From NCBI GenBank assembly GCA_012798455.1, contig JAAZNC010000058.1:1-39725 (forward strand): a DNA stretch of 39,725 nt, written 5' to 3'. Under the pieces are notes generated by a model. The model had not been told where the DNA came from, searched no databases, and was given only the letters and a program-made list of their open reading frames with translations. The position numbers were made by a program, and so were the translations under genes. Positions 7,566-15,796 of this stretch are shown in pieces (the first letter of the stretch is position 1; each line of letters begins with the position of its first letter). This stretch comes from Chloroflexota bacterium (GTDB lineage: Bacteria; Chloroflexota; Anaerolineae; Anaerolineales; Anaerolineaceae).

Positions 7566-9695
7566 ATGGATAACAAAAATAATCCTCAAAGCTACACGCC
7601 TTCTACTGATCAAGATGCACACTATGCCAACCTATCTCCCACCAGCCGCAAACTTCTCATAGTCCTACTCCTCGAACAAAACCCAATCACTACCCATGAA
7701 ATAGGGAATCGACTTGGCATATCTGCACGTTCTGTTCAATACCATATAAGAAAAGAGTTATCTGGTGTTGTTAGAGAATTGGGCTTAATACTTGAAAACA
7801 AACCTAATTATGGCGTGAGTATTAACAATCCCGATATTGAGAAAAAAAAGCTATTAGAAAAACTGGATAAGTCATGTCCTAAAATTGATGTATTTTCAAT
7901 CGAGCAACGTAGGGATTTTCTTACACTGCATATTCTATTCACGGATGATTATGTTGATATCGATTCGCTAGCGAACAAGTTTAATCGTTCAAGAGGCACA
8001 ATACTAAAAGATATTGGATCATTAAAAAAATATCTAGGAAACAAAGATCTGGAATTAACATGGAATAAAAGCAAAGGCTATTTCATAAAAGGTAACGAAA
8101 GAACGATTAGAGAGATTATCCTCAATATCATTTTTGCGAATTACTCCATACAGGAACTAATTCAAATATGCAAGAACAAGCAAGACATAAAGGGGAGTAC
8201 CCACCCACTTGGTTTTCTTCCAAATAGCACAATCTTCTATTTATCAAAATACCCATTACGTTATTACTGGGATTTGATATATTTCTGCGAGCGTGAGAAT
8301 AATTTTCAAATTGATGATCCTTTAAGAGTTGAAATTGCACTCTATCTGAGTCTCATCATCCATCGCAATCTAAATCGTTTCAATATAGACAAAAGAATTC
8401 ACCCGAACCTATCTTTTTCCCGAGACGAGTTCCCAATTGCAGAAAAGATTATCCAACAGCTTGAGATCAAACACCAATTGAAATTAGGATATAGTGAAGC
8501 GGCTTACCTTTCCCTAAAATTAACATTAGTAAGCCCAAATTCATATAACCATGATCAAAAAAAATCCCTTCTATCCCCCTTTAATCAGATCCATGCAATC
8601 GCGAAGGATATTATCCAATACAGCGCACAATATCTTCACCCATGTCTTAAAACAGATCAAGAGCTTTTTATTGGCTTATGCAATCATCTTGAGATAAGTA
8701 TAAATCGAATTAAAAATGAATTATTCATCAAGAATTATTACTTACCAGAAATTTGCAGGAAGTATCAATATATTTATCAAATCGCGAAATTGTGTTCATC
8801 AATGATTGAGACAAACTATAATATATCCTTTCCAGATGATGAAATTGGATATCTCGCCATGCATTTTATAGCAGCAATTGAACGGTTACATTTATTAGTC
8901 AATCAAGAAATTAATACGTCAGTGATCTGCAACGAAGATTCAAGTGTATTGATAATGCTTTTGTCACGGTTGAATGCTGTATACCCGAGTATCGCCATTA
9001 AATCTATTTTTGATAATGTTGAAATCTCTCGCGATAAGATCAATAGCAAGATTTACGATCTGGTGATATCGACTACTCCTGTAGATTATCTCGATGTCCC
9101 GGTCATTGTTGTATCACCCTTTTTGAACCAAAATGATAAGAATAGGATCTTGGAGATAATCACAAAAGTTAATAAGAGAAAACTCAGGAATGAAAATGAG
9201 GTAAATCTCGCAGAATTACCATCCTTATCATCACTATTATCAAAAAAGAATATCCTCTTAGACGAAAACGTAAATTCTTGGCAAGAAGTTGTGAAGCTAA
9301 CATGCAGTATCTTAGAAAAAGATAACAATATCGAAAGGCGCTATTCTCGAGCGATATTGAATAATCTCACTACCAATGGTCCCTACATGGTCTCATGGCC
9401 ACATATCGCCCTATTCCATGCAAAACCAAGCGATGGGGTACGTGATCTGAGCATAGGCCTTGCTAAACTCCTATCACCCGTTCCATTCGGACACGCTAAG
9501 AATGATCCCGTATATCTGGCTTTCGTTATTGCAACAACTGATAGAATTTCCCACTTAAGAGTATTATATGAATTAAGTAAGATATGCACCGATCTAGAAA
9601 TTGTAGATAGATTGATACAGGCAAATAACAAAGATGAAATTTGCGACATAATCGAATATCAATGCCAGCTTTATCAACAAATAAACTATCCATAA
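7566..9695 (+). CDS. PRD-containing transcriptional regulator with EIIA domain (MtlR/LicR-like)
   Basis: 709 aa. Domains in order: HTH (about 28-65, ITTHEIGNRLGISARSVQYH), a second HTH (about 130-160, SLANKFNRSRGTILKDI), two PTS regulation domains (about 195-440, with DDEIGYLAMHFIAAIERL marking PRD2), an EIIB-like segment (about 445-540) and a C-terminal EIIA domain (about 565-705) with H618 in WPHIALFHAKPSDGV. Such proteins activate PTS operons; phosphorylation of PRD, EIIB and EIIA residues reports sugar availability and PTS flux. The EIIB-like segment shows no clear phosphocysteine signature. Central in the PTS block, so the flanking IIA and IIB-IIC-aldolase genes are the expected targets. 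Low GC throughout. Confidence 0.9.
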   Translation: MDNKNNPQSYTPSTDQDAHYANLSPTSRKLLIVLLLEQNPITTHEIGNRLGISARSVQYHIRKELSGVVRELGLILENKPNYGVSINNPDIEKKKLLEKLDKSCPKIDVFSIEQRRDFLTLHILFTDDYVDIDSLANKFNRSRGTILKDIGSLKKYLGNKDLELTWNKSKGYFIKGNERTIREIILNIIFANYSIQELIQICKNKQDIKGSTHPLGFLPNSTIFYLSKYPLRYYWDLIYFCERENNFQIDDPLRVEIALYLSLIIHRNLNRFNIDKRIHPNLSFSRDEFPIAEKIIQQLEIKHQLKLGYSEAAYLSLKLTLVSPNSYNHDQKKSLLSPFNQIHAIAKDIIQYSAQYLHPCLKTDQELFIGLCNHLEISINRIKNELFIKNYYLPEICRKYQYIYQIAKLCSSMIETNYNISFPDDEIGYLAMHFIAAIERLHLLVNQEINTSVICNEDSSVLIMLLSRLNAVYPSIAIKSIFDNVEISRDKINSKIYDLVISTTPVDYLDVPVIVVSPFLNQNDKNRILEIITKVNKRKLRNENEVNLAELPSLSSLLSKKNILLDENVNSWQEVVKLTCSILEKDNNIERRYSRAILNNLTTNGPYMVSWPHIALFHAKPSDGVRDLSIGLAKLLSPVPFGHAKNDPVYLAFVIATTDRISHLRVLYELSKICTDLEIVDRLIQANNKDEICDIIEYQCQLYQQINYP

Positions 9696-9712
9696 AGGAC
9701 AGTTTATTTGTT
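9676..9712. terminator. Stem-loop between convergent regulator and PTS IIB genes
   Basis: AACAAATAAACT (9676-9687) pairs perfectly with AGTTTATTTGTT (9701-9712), and TCC/GGA extends the stem inside. The regulator stop codon (9693-9695) lies in the loop. Position between two convergent genes suggests a bidirectional terminator, although the stem is A/T-rich and the T-tract is not clean. Confidence 0.5.
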
Positions 9713-9774
9713 CAAATCAGATGGTTTTTATTTAATCATCAATCAAGCGTCTATAAAAATAATTCCTCAACTAT

Positions 9775-10080
9775 CTATTCTTTAGCTGCAATTTCCTTCA
9801 ACGTAATGAGAATTTCATTCAATATACCTTCTTTATTTCTGCCGCTGATCAAATCTACCGCATTAATAACGGGGATTTTATAATCAGAAGGATTTAGACC
9901 AAGAGAAGTGATAATCAAATCCGCTTTTCCTAAATAATTCCGAATGGATGAAAGTGATGAACCCTGAAGCGTAGCATTGATCTTATTTTCTTCGAGGAAC
10001 TTTCTCAAATTGATCTTAATAATATTGGATGTTGAATAACCCATCCCACAAACAATAAGAATAAAGAATTCCCTTTCCAT
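9775..10080 (-). CDS. PTS sugar transporter subunit IIB (galactitol/ascorbate type)
   Basis: 101 aa from ATG 10080, preferred over an in-frame ATG at 10104 because GGAGAA lies about 8 bases upstream of 10080. The phosphoacceptor is C11 in FILIVCGMGYSTSN, the SgaB/GatB-type P-loop in which Cys is followed by GxGxxTS-like residues. IIB takes phosphate from IIA-His and delivers it to the sugar during transport by IIC. It is the last gene of the aldolase-IIC-IIB operon, with a strong hairpin just in front of its ribosome site. Confidence 0.9.
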   Translation of the reverse strand: MEREFFILIVCGMGYSTSNIIKINLRKFLEENKINATLQGSSLSSIRNYLGKADLIITSLGLNPSDYKIPVINAVDLISGRNKEGILNEILITLKEIAAKE

Positions 10081-10101
10081 ATAATTTTCTCCAATTAAAA
10101 G

Positions 10102-10143
10102 CATACCCTCATATTATTCATTTGTTCAGTATATGAGGGTATG
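10102..10143 (-). other. Hairpin between PTS IIC and IIB genes
   Basis: CATACCCTCATAT (10102-10114) pairs perfectly over 13 bases with ATATGAGGGTATG (10131-10143), leaving a 16-base loop. On the minus-strand transcript it lies between the IIC stop and the IIB ribosome site. It is not followed by a T-run, so processing, mRNA protection or translational tuning is more likely than termination. Confidence 0.7.
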
Positions 10144-10159
10144 TTTGTTATATCATTTA

Positions 10160-11437
10160 TTATCCACCAAAGAGAGAGCCAATTAACTTGAACAATTCTG
10201 TATTCAATAGATAAGTCAAGCAACTAGCATTCGTAATTTGAGCTGCGCCATAAGGAATGTCAACCCCACCTGCACTTTGAGCAAGGTTCGTATAAACAGG
10301 CGCCAATGCAGTTCCAACATACAGATCAATGGCAATTACAACGATCGAAAAGAGCAACCCTTTTAGAATATTCATCTTGAAGAATGGCATGAATAATGCC
10401 ATTAGGATGAATCCCACAGAGAGCATACCAACTGGTAATGTTTGGTTTCCAGGTAAGATCAAGCTTACAACAATAGCGATAGGAGCAATGAGGATACCAA
10501 CGGCTAATGTTTCTGGTTCTGCTGCTGCTAGAACTGAATCCAAACCGATGAAAAGTTTACGATCCTTGAATTTATTCTTTGCCCATTCTGACATTAATTC
10601 CGTGGTTTCGCTCAAACCTTCAATAAGAACACTCATTGTTACTGGGATGAAGTGCATACTCGCTCCAATTTTAATGCCGGTAAGAAGAACATCAGCAAAG
10701 CTATATTTCGCAAAAGCTGCCATAGCTGCACCAACAATGAAACCGATAATACCAGGTTCACCGAAAATACCGACCTTTTTTCGAATATTTTCTGCAGACC
10801 AGTTCGAATTCTTTATTGCTGGAACAAGATCGAAAAGTTTATTGAACAGATATGCAATGGGCGTATAAGTAACAGAATAGACATGTGGGAAAGATAATCC
10901 CTCAAATTTTGGTAGTACTTTGTGGATTATTGGAGCAGACCAATCTGCGATTTTCAATGTAATAACCATGGTGATAACTACTGATAGGACAGCATATAAT
11001 GTGCTGTCAGTTACTGCCCAGGTTAGAACTGCTGCATATCCACCAAAATAAAGTATATTCCAAATGTCTACGTCAATTGTTTTTGTCCACCTGAGGGTTA
11101 GAAGTACTAAATTCGTAAGTAATCCAATCGGGATAGCCAAGATCGCTACGGGGTTACTCAAAATCGCTGGGGTTGTACCAATGCTTAAATCCACAGTATT
11201 CATGCTAAGACCAAGGTTATTGATCATACCTGATGCCACACCAGCAACGGTTCCAAGGAATACATCATACGCAAAAGTACTCAATGCAAATAAGCCCATT
11301 GAATACATGAAAGCAGATCTAAGCGCTCTATCAATTTTCATTTTCAAGACTAAGTTCAAAAAAAAGAAAATGAAAAACATCAACACTGTACCGGGTAAAT
11401 ATACAATCCAATTCACAATATTAAGAAATGTCTCCAT
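10160..11437 (-). CDS. PTS sugar transporter subunit IIC (galactitol, GatC-type)
   Basis: 425 aa, strongly hydrophobic with about ten membrane segments. The opening (FLNIVNWIVYLPGTVLMFFIFF), the phrase SVTYTPIAYLFNKLFDLVPA and the GEPGIIGFIVGAAM segment are typical of EIIC-GAT. Family members translocate and phosphorylate galactitol or related polyols and pentitols; the precise sugar is not determined here. Good ribosome site GAGGAGATT upstream of 11437. In an operon with the upstream aldolase-like gene and the downstream IIB, in the AT-rich block. Confidence 0.92.
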   Translation of the reverse strand: METFLNIVNWIVYLPGTVLMFFIFFFLNLVLKMKIDRALRSAFMYSMGLFALSTFAYDVFLGTVAGVASGMINNLGLSMNTVDLSIGTTPAILSNPVAILAIPIGLLTNLVLLTLRWTKTIDVDIWNILYFGGYAAVLTWAVTDSTLYAVLSVVITMVITLKIADWSAPIIHKVLPKFEGLSFPHVYSVTYTPIAYLFNKLFDLVPAIKNSNWSAENIRKKVGIFGEPGIIGFIVGAAMAAFAKYSFADVLLTGIKIGASMHFIPVTMSVLIEGLSETTELMSEWAKNKFKDRKLFIGLDSVLAAAEPETLAVGILIAPIAIVVSLILPGNQTLPVGMLSVGFILMALFMPFFKMNILKGLLFSIVVIAIDLYVGTALAPVYTNLAQSAGGVDIPYGAAQITNASCLTYLLNTELFKLIGSLFGG

Positions 11438-11502
11438 TAGATAATCTCCTCAAATTTATTAATTAACATAAAAAAAATTTCTTCCTAGCACCTCCTTCAC
11501 AC

Positions 11503-12429
11503 CTAATAACCAGCTTTCCCAGAAGAATTGAATACGCGCATATAACCCATCATCATTTCTTTCACTTTTTGTAGAGCTGGTTTTTGAATATCAATTGGGA
11601 ACATCAAATTTTTATCTCTAACAAGAATATCTCTCACTGCTGTTGCCCAAATAACACCGTACTCCGATGCAACCTTAATCTCGCTTATGCCACACTTTAT
11701 CGACTCTTTTAGATCCTCTTCATTTACATGTGAGGATCCGTGCAAAATCAAATGTGCAGACGTAGTTTCTCGTATTGCCTTCAATCTATCCAAATCTAAT
11801 CTGGCGGTTCTTTTCACAGGCAATTTTTCTTCCTCCCAGAGGGAGCGAACATATTGCCCAATCGAAATGGCCAATGAATCCACACCTGTGACATCTACAA
11901 AATTTTTCGCCTGTTCTGGATCCGTCATTATCTCATCAGGAACTACAAAATCATCTTTGAAAGGTTCTTTATAATTCCGCACACCAGGAAAAAATCTACG
12001 CACTTCTCCAAGTGCACCACAGCATGCTATACCAGCAGCATGGCATAATCGAACAATTTCCTTAGTGATCTTTACATTTTCTTCATACGATAACAATGAT
12101 CCATCTATCATGATGGATTTCCACCCGTTATGAATACACATCATGACATCATTGAAGATGTTCTCATCAATTTTAAATGCATGGTCAACAGATAAGCACA
12201 CTGGTACTTTGGCATTATTTGCGGCAGTTAATAGAGCAGATGAAAAAACAGGGGCGCTAAAATCTTTAATGAATTCAGGACCTTGTAAGATGATCAATGG
12301 GGAATTCTCTTCTTCAGCTGCTTCAATAATTATCTTTATATAATCCATATCAAACGGGAACAATCCAGGAACAGCATAATTCCCTTTTTCCGCATTACTT
12401 AAGAGTGTATTCTCTGATACTAAGGGCAT
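11503..12429 (-). CDS. Class II aldolase family protein (GatY/KbaY/Fba-like) lacking one zinc-ligand histidine
   Basis: 308 aa, TIM barrel of the class II fructose/tagatose-bisphosphate aldolases. The general acid-base and first zinc ligand are present as SVDHA (D82, H83), ALGEV matches the family, and the third ligand is H230 in LILHGSS. At the place of the usual GTxHG (second zinc ligand, H180 in E. coli KbaY) this protein reads ISIGQYVRSLW, with no histidine. The catalytic metal site is therefore incomplete by family standards. As the first gene of the PTS operon it would be expected to cleave the phosphorylated sugar to triose units; with the missing ligand it may have altered chemistry. 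Ribosome site AAGGATC precedes 12429. Confidence 0.85.
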   Translation of the reverse strand: MPLVSENTLLSNAEKGNYAVPGLFPFDMDYIKIIIEAAEEENSPLIILQGPEFIKDFSAPVFSSALLTAANNAKVPVCLSVDHAFKIDENIFNDVMMCIHNGWKSIMIDGSLLSYEENVKITKEIVRLCHAAGIACCGALGEVRRFFPGVRNYKEPFKDDFVVPDEIMTDPEQAKNFVDVTGVDSLAISIGQYVRSLWEEEKLPVKRTARLDLDRLKAIRETTSAHLILHGSSHVNEEDLKESIKCGISEIKVASEYGVIWATAVRDILVRDKNLMFPIDIQKPALQKVKEMMMGYMRVFNSSGKAGY

Positions 12430-12465
12430 TTTCGATCCTTTCAGACAATTGAAATTTCATTTACG

Positions 12466-12510
12466 TATTGATAACTTTTGATAAATCAATTCTAGATTAT
12501 GAATATCAAT
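12466..12510. promoter_or_regulatory. TTGATA repeats upstream of the PTS/aldolase operon
   Basis: TATTGATA at 12466-12473 and TTTTGATA at 12476-12483 repeat with a 10-base period, and the reverse form TATCAAT is at 12504-12510. The position, 37-81 bases before the aldolase start, suits an activator site for the PRD regulator. Low-complexity AT sequence makes chance repeats plausible. Confidence 0.3.
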
Positions 12511-12581
12511 CTTTAATAAAAATAAGTACAAAAACCGTAGCAATAAATGCGACAAAATATTTATGCTAAATTAGGAAAACA

Positions 12582-12800
12582 ATGGCGCTGATGCCCGGAT
12601 CATCGGTGTTGATGGTAGCCGGGATGTTGTGCTCCAGAAAAACCTTGAGCGGGTGCGCAGCATAATCCGGTACGGTGCTGGTCAGGTTGGATTCGATGCC
12701 GATCTGTTTTTCCGCCAGATAATCGAGCAGGGCTGGGTCGCTCACCGCATGCACGGCATGCCCGATGCATTCGGCACTTAACTCACACAGCGCCTGTCAC
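12582..12800 (-). pseudogene. Decayed fragment of adenosine deaminase (partial copy of add)
   Basis: This stretch aligns without effort to 14927-15160 inside the intact add gene, in the same orientation. It encodes the active-site region [26 protein letters not shown] and NTDDPGIS. It lacks 15 bases (residues NVQTS) that in the intact gene lie between two GCTGGTC repeats, the trace of a slippage deletion. A TGA replaces the Trp codon of WQAL, and the 5' half and extreme 3' end of the gene are absent. It cannot make a functional enzyme. It marks the boundary between the AT-rich block and the AbiE pair. Confidence 0.85.
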
Positions 12801-12846
12801 ATATCCTTCTCTTAAGTTTTTTGTTTGTCCATCGGTTAAAGCCATC

Positions 12847-13710
12847 TTATTGCTCCCATACGGATATGATCAAAGATTGCACTTGTGGAAGAACATCAGC
12901 GGCAGAAGGGGTATCCGGCACAAAGGGAAGCAGTTGCTGCGACCATTCCGAACTGGCAACCATCATTAAATCCTCTGAGATGAAATCCTGCGGGGATGCA
13001 AAGGATACGCCCCTGACCGCGCATTTTTTCTCCAGTAACGGAATCAGCGCAGGGGTTTTGATTCTTGGCAACCGGAGAAGATTCCACAGATCATAATAAT
13101 CCCGGCAGACCCGGCTGGCTCCCCAACCGCGCTTCTGCAAACGGGTCTTACTTTGTAGGAGCGCGCGCAATTTTTCTGCGGTGATTTCAAGCAGAGCATA
13201 CACTGCAATTTGGGCGGAAATGCTCTCGGAAAAACCGTGCAACACCGGTCGTGTTTCCGTAGGGAAGAGAATCGGTTCATCCACGCTGATTTCCACTTTG
13301 AGCCGGCAAAGAGGCTGGCGCTGCTCAGGGAATTGTACCCGCACCAGGTAGGCTTTCTGCTCTCCAGGGTGAAGCAGCTTCAGAAGAAGTGGCTCGAATG
13401 TGACCTGGAATGGTCCGCGTTCGTTCAGCATCTCACCCATGTGGTGAACGACTGTTTCCATGCGCGCATCGATTTGGTCGATTGGTCCTGGCACCCGCGT
13501 TGAATAGTCCAGGTCTTCAGAGAAACGGTAGTCGGCGAAATAGAGCTTTCTTAGTGCTGTGCCGCCTTTTAATACCAGGTTTTCCCTCAACCCATCAGTG
13601 GCGGCGATCGCAGCCAGTAGATAACTCAACGCATAATCCCTTTCAACGATGTACGGTTGGACTTTCTTATGCTGGGTAACTGATCTGATCATCTGGGTGA
13701 CGCTGGGCAT
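12847..13710 (-). CDS. AbiEii-type nucleotidyltransferase toxin
   Basis: 287 aa, AbiEii/AbiGii (PF08843-like) fold of the DNA polymerase-beta-type nucleotidyltransferases. Signature elements: VLKGGTALRKLY (G49-G50-T51), RFSEDLDYS with the metal-binding acids D66 and D68, and the C-terminal ITAEKLRALLQ and RDYYDLWNLL. Known members transfer nucleotides to tRNA or otherwise halt growth and abort phage infection. It starts directly after the antitoxin stop (TAA then ATG with no gap), the usual tight type IV pairing. A tail of about 60 residues after the family core has no obvious motif. Confidence 0.88.
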   Translation of the reverse strand: MPSVTQMIRSVTQHKKVQPYIVERDYALSYLLAAIAATDGLRENLVLKGGTALRKLYFADYRFSEDLDYSTRVPGPIDQIDARMETVVHHMGEMLNERGPFQVTFEPLLLKLLHPGEQKAYLVRVQFPEQRQPLCRLKVEISVDEPILFPTETRPVLHGFSESISAQIAVYALLEITAEKLRALLQSKTRLQKRGWGASRVCRDYYDLWNLLRLPRIKTPALIPLLEKKCAVRGVSFASPQDFISEDLMMVASSEWSQQLLPFVPDTPSAADVLPQVQSLIISVWEQ

Positions 13711-14550
13711 TTAGGACCTTTTCAGATTTTCGTTGATATGCCAGGAAGAATCGAATTTTCCACTCTTTGGTTGACTGGTATCCAACGCGATCGTTCCAGT
13801 GATGGGAAAATTTCTCAAAGGAATTAAGAGATTGGGATCGGATCCCATTTTTTCCAAAAGCCACCCCAGGCGCTTGATCACAGTACCCACACCGTATCGT
13901 AAAGCGTAACTGACCAATTGCTCGAGCTTGATTTGTGAAAGAGCACCTTCCATGATCTCGCTGGCTGCCCTGATCCCGCCAAAAATATCGGGACGAACAA
14001 CCAAATCCAGAATTGTTCGTTCTGGATCAGTGATGGCTACCTGTTGCCAGGAATTTACCCAAATCTTCTCAAATCCCCAGAACCAGTCCTTCTTTACATA
14101 AATAAATTCAAATTCCAGACCAAAAGCTCGCCACGATGCTCTTCCTCTCGGGCGATAAGCCTTCCCCCGGCGCATCTCCGGGGTGATCACTTTATGCGGT
14201 GTTGAAGCCTGGATCATCACCGGGTTTTGAGTTGAAAAACCATGCTGGGCTAATGCAGACCAATGACTGATTGCCATCGGTTGAACTAATGCATTCGCGA
14301 TCGCAAATGGTGGGATATCACTCGAAAAAAGGGGGCTCTTTACAGCATAGGTTCCGCGCTTCAAGATTTCAATCCATCCGGATTGAGCGAGCTTACTGAT
14401 CAGTTTTCGAATTTGCTGGGGTGTTAATTTTTGATTGTCCGGCAGCGATGAAATCTGCTCAATTGTGAAGATTGGACCAAATTCAGTCATTGCTTTTTCA
14501 AGGATTTGAACCCCTTGAGAATTCGAATAAGAAATTTGCGCTTCTGGCAT
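13711..14550 (-). CDS. AbiEi-type antitoxin / transcriptional autorepressor
   Basis: 279 aa. The N-terminal 75 residues form a winged helix (IFTIEQISSLP, QQIRKLISKLAQSGWIEILKRGTYAV); the rest is the AbiEi antitoxin domain with AISHWSALAQHGFS, PHKVITP, DPERTILDLVVRP and GVGTVIKRLGWLLE. Known AbiEi proteins neutralise AbiEii without stable complex formation and repress their own promoter by binding inverted repeats. A near-perfect inverted repeat sits 11 bases upstream of this start. No Shine-Dalgarno is visible before 14550, and a TATAAT-like box lies only 5 bases away, so the mRNA may have a very short or absent leader. Confidence 0.87.
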   Translation of the reverse strand: MPEAQISYSNSQGVQILEKAMTEFGPIFTIEQISSLPDNQKLTPQQIRKLISKLAQSGWIEILKRGTYAVKSPLFSSDIPPFAIANALVQPMAISHWSALAQHGFSTQNPVMIQASTPHKVITPEMRRGKAYRPRGRASWRAFGLEFEFIYVKKDWFWGFEKIWVNSWQQVAITDPERTILDLVVRPDIFGGIRAASEIMEGALSQIKLEQLVSYALRYGVGTVIKRLGWLLEKMGSDPNLLIPLRNFPITGTIALDTSQPKSGKFDSSWHINENLKRS

Positions 14551-14560
14551 GGAATTATTA

Positions 14561-14597
14561 TACTTCTATAATCCCTATTATGGGTATTATAGAAGTA
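14561..14597. promoter_or_regulatory. Inverted-repeat operator of the AbiE pair
   Basis: TACTTCTATAATCCC (14561-14575) faces GGGTATTATAGAAGTA (14582-14597); the arms are complementary apart from one extra base. The repeat overlaps TATAAT-like hexamers on the minus strand, so binding would block transcription of the antitoxin-toxin pair. Confidence 0.7.
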
Positions 14598-14757
14598 ATA
14601 AATATTTCAGAGGGAGAATATTGCGTTGCAGATCAGCCAATTATTCCTGAAGCGAAGGAAGAGAACCAAAATGCAGTGTCACACTTGGCGTCTGACTCAT
14701 TTCATATCACTATTGGAAAATCTCAATATTGTTCGTTCCCACTTGCACCTGCATTGC

Positions 14758-14783
14758 TGTCAACTTTTGTCAAGTTTTGTCAA
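14758..14783. repeat. Three TTGACA hexamers in exact 10-base phase
   Basis: On the minus strand TTGACA occurs at 14783-14778, 14773-14768 and 14763-14758, each repeat spaced exactly 10 bases, overlapping the add stop codon. They look like -35 boxes aimed at the AbiE genes but lack a matching -10 at 16-18 bases. A phased protein-binding array is another reading. Confidence 0.5.
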
Positions 14784-15793
14784 CTGCATTTGCTGTCCAC
14801 CAGCGCTTGCTTCTCTTCCTCGCTCAAAAAACACACCTGTAGCGCGTTCTGCTGCGCCTGCCTTACCTGCTCCACACTCAGTCCCACTTGCTCCACTGCC
14901 ATTTGATATTCATAGGAGATGTCGATAGCGCTGATGCCCGGGTCGTCAGTGTTAATCGTGGCCGGGATACCGTGCTCTAAAAAAGTCTTGAGAGGGTGGG
15001 AGGCGTAATCCGGTACGGTGCTGGTCTGCACGTTGCTGGTCAGGTTGGACTCGACGCCGATCTGTTTTTCCGCCAGATAATCGAGCAGGGCTGGGTCGCT
15101 CACCGCATGCACGGCATGCCCGATGCGCTCGGCTTTCAGCTCGCGCAATGCCTGCCATACGCTCTCGGCTCCCAACACCTCACCGGCATGCGGCACGGCA
15201 TGCCAGCCGGCTTCTCTCGCTTTGTTGAAATGTTCCACGAATAGATCCCCGGGAAAATGCAGTTCATCGCCTGCCAGATCCAGCGCAATAATGTCATCCT
15301 TGTGGGTCAGCAGGGCATTCAGTTCCTGCCAGCACGCTTCCACCCCGTAGGTGCGGCTGATGATGCCGATCAGATTGACCTGGATGGGCAGCACTCGCTG
15401 AGCCGCCTGCACGCCATCCACCACCGCTTCCACCACCCCTGCCGGATCGAGGTTATGCGCTTTCGCCATAAACAGCGGGCTGAAGCGCAGCTCGATGTAA
15501 TCGATGCCCTCGTTGTAAGCATCTTCCACGTTCTCATAAGCGATGCGGTAGCAGGCGTCATAATTGACCATGGCTTTGGTGAGCCACTCGAACTTCTGGA
15601 AGAAATCCAGAATGCTGGGTTTGGGTTCCACCACCTGCACGGAAGGGCGCAAGCCCTCCACGCTATCGGCGGGCAAGCCCAGATTGTGTTTCAAGCCGAT
15701 CTCGAGGATGGTGCTGAGGCGCACATTGCCATCCAGATGACGGTGCAGTTCCACCAGCGGGAACTTGGGATCGATAGAAACTGAGTGCTTCAA
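14780..15793 (-). CDS. add: Adenosine deaminase
   Basis: 337 aa, full length for the family. Zinc site and catalytic motifs are complete: VELHRHLDG (H17, H19), [15 protein letters not shown], CxxSN-like ESNLTSN, and NTDDPGIS with the catalytic Asp pair. It hydrolyses adenosine or deoxyadenosine to inosine in purine salvage; related enzymes accept other aminated purine compounds, so the substrate is a family-level call. The start at 15793 lies 3 bases after the proC stop, indicating co-transcription with tgt-uppP-proC. A decayed partial copy lies 2 kb downstream beyond the AbiE pair. Confidence 0.92.
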   Translation of the reverse strand: MKHSVSIDPKFPLVELHRHLDGNVRLSTILEIGLKHNLGLPADSVEGLRPSVQVVEPKPSILDFFQKFEWLTKAMVNYDACYRIAYENVEDAYNEGIDYIELRFSPLFMAKAHNLDPAGVVEAVVDGVQAAQRVLPIQVNLIGIISRTYGVEACWQELNALLTHKDDIIALDLAGDELHFPGDLFVEHFNKAREAGWHAVPHAGEVLGAESVWQALRELKAERIGHAVHAVSDPALLDYLAEKQIGVESNLTSNVQTSTVPDYASHPLKTFLEHGIPATINTDDPGISAIDISYEYQMAVEQVGLSVEQVRQAQQNALQVCFLSEEEKQALVDSKCS

Positions 15794-15796
15794 GGC

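Noticed and set aside
12770-12800. TGA in the add fragment as a selenocysteine codon, since tRNA-Sec is present
   Set aside because: The codon replaces a conserved Trp, not Cys, and the fragment lacks both ends and has an internal deletion; it is decay.
15257-15784. 175-codon plus-strand open frame antisense to add
   Set aside because: Histidine/glutamine-rich shadow translation without motifs; add on the minus strand explains the sequence.
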